Shown: positions 4,824-5,605 of the stretch, piece after piece
Position numbering within the stretch: the stretch's first letter is position 1
Layout of the letters: each line of letters begins with the position of its first letter
Assembly: GCA_002333405.1 (NCBI GenBank)
Contig: DDBH01000018.1
Span: forward strand, 55,646 to 61,250
DNA: 5,605 nucleotides
Source: Micrococcales bacterium UBA2037
GTDB lineage: Bacteria > Actinomycetota > Actinomycetes > Actinomycetales > Microbacteriaceae
Reading direction: 5' to 3'
Translations under genes and position numbers: made by a program
The notes under the pieces: model-generated
What the model was told of the DNA's origin: nothing
The model's database searches: none
What the model saw: only the letters and a program-made list of their open reading frames with translations

Positions 4824-5605
4824 CTACTTGTTGATCTTGGTAACGGTACCGGCACCTACGGTGCGGCCACCCTCACGGATCGCGAAGCGAAGTCCCTCTT
4901 CCATCGCAATTGGCTGGATTAGGTCTACGGTCATCTCGGTGGTGTCACCAGGCATAACCATTTCGGTACCGGCTGGCAGGGTGATAACACCAGTTACGTC
5001 AGTGGTACGGAAGTAGAACTGTGGACGGTAGTTCGCGTAGAACGGGTTGTGACGGCCACCCTCATCCTTACCAAGGATGTAGACGTTGCCCTCAAAGTTG
5101 GTGTGAGGAGTGATCGAACCTGGCTTACATACAACCTGGCCACGCTCTACGTCCTCGCGCTTGGTACCACGCAGTAGTAGTCCAACGTTCTCGCCGGCCT
5201 CTGCATAGTCAAGTAGCTTGCGGAACATTTCGATTCCGGTAACGGTGGTCTTCTGCTTGTCGCGGATTCCAACGATTTCAACTTCGTCGTTCACGTTTAC
5301 AGTTCCACGCTCTACCTTGCCGGTGATAACAGTTCCACGACCGGTGATGGTGAACACGTCTTCAACAGGCATTAGGAATGCCTTCTCGATGTCACGCACT
5401 GGCTCTGGAATGTTCTCGTCACAGGCCTGCATTAGCTCCCAGACCTTCTCAGCCCATACTGGGTCGCCCTCAAGCGCCTTTAGGCCGGAAACCTGAACAA
5501 CTGGTGCGGTGTCGCCTGGGAACTCGTACTGGTTTAGAAGGTCACGGACCTCAACCTCTACAAGCTCAAGAATTTCAGCGTCATCAACCATGTCTGACTT
5601 GTTTA
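4824..5605 (-). CDS. tuf: Elongation factor Tu, C-terminal two-thirds (cut by window edge)
   Basis: EF-Tu is the GTPase that carries aminoacyl-tRNA to the ribosomal A site. The frame is open to the window end. It begins inside the G domain at the guanine-recognition motif NKSD (5603-5592), then MVDDAEILELVEVEVRDLL, so the visible 259 codons match about residue 136 to the end of the usual ~394-397 aa protein. Domain 2 is marked by GRGTVITGKVERGTVNVNDE and GENVGLLLRGTKREDVERGQ. Domain 3 is marked by KDEGGRHNPFYANYRPQFYF, RTTDVTG and IREGGRTVGAGTV, ending KINK. The ATG at 5591 is internal, not the start. The TAG stop at 4826-4824 is followed in frame by TAA (4823-4821), and a terminator lies just beyond. 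P-loop, switch regions and true start are outside the window. Confidence 0.99.
   Translation of the reverse strand, partial: NKSDMVDDAEILELVEVEVRDLLNQYEFPGDTAPVVQVSGLKALEGDPVWAEKVWELMQACDENIPEPVRDIEKAFLMPVEDVFTITGRGTVITGKVERGTVNVNDEVEIVGIRDKQKTTVTGIEMFRKLLDYAEAGENVGLLLRGTKREDVERGQVVCKPGSITPHTNFEGNVYILGKDEGGRHNPFYANYRPQFYFRTTDVTGVITLPAGTEMVMPGDTTEMTVDLIQPIAMEEGLRFAIREGGRTVGAGTVTKINK

Noticed and set aside
5589..5591. ATG at 5591 as a possible start of a short EF-Tu.
   Set aside because: The frame is open upstream and encodes NKSD, the guanine-binding motif of the G domain, so the ATG is internal and the gene is simply cut by the window edge.
1..5605. A novel or accessory system hidden in the window.
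   Set aside because: Apart from the 437-base spacer, nearly every base belongs to universally conserved translation genes in standard order. There are no repeats, mobile elements or foreign-looking genes.

Overview
This window is a run of core translation genes, all on the minus strand. In transcription order (high to low coordinates) it holds the 3' two-thirds of tuf (EF-Tu), then a 437-base spacer, then the start of the S10 ribosomal-protein operon: rpsJ (S10), rplC (L3), rplD (L4), rplW (L23), rplB (L2), rpsS (S19), rplV (L22), rpsC (S3) and the first 56 codons of rplP (L16). This is the textbook bacterial str/S10 order. All complete genes have family-typical lengths, and none is broken or fused.

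The organism is most likely an actinobacterium of moderate G+C. Hand counts of sample 60-base lines give about 52-70% in genes and about 38-53% in the spacer. The S3 tail rich in Ala, Gly and Arg, the L3 with Ala after the GSVG motif, and the EF-Tu and L23 sequences resemble Microbacteriaceae. A freshwater, small-genome Microbacteriaceae lineage (Rhodoluna/Aquiluna-like) would fit the base composition. This placement is inference from memory, not a search.

Layout: tuf ends at 4824 with tandem stops (TAG then TAA) and is followed by a strong intrinsic terminator (about 4808-4772), so tuf and the S10 operon are probably separate transcription units. The 4387-4771 stretch holds no convincing gene. 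It does contain a TTGACA -35 candidate and several short inverted repeats, so the S10 operon promoter and a possibly structured leader should lie there. From 4386 down to the window edge the genes are packed with gaps of 28 bases or fewer. Three junctions are one-base TAATG overlaps, and at three others the stop codon of one gene sits inside the Shine-Dalgarno sequence of the next. Both arrangements fit tight translational coupling.

The products work together: S10, S19 and S3 go into the 30S head; L3, L4, L23, L2, L22 and L16 go into the 50S subunit, around the peptidyl-transferase centre and exit tunnel; EF-Tu brings aminoacyl-tRNA to the ribosome. I see no mobile element, CRISPR array, tRNA or accessory system. 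The only part not explained by standard annotation is the tuf-rpsJ spacer, and its signals are modest.
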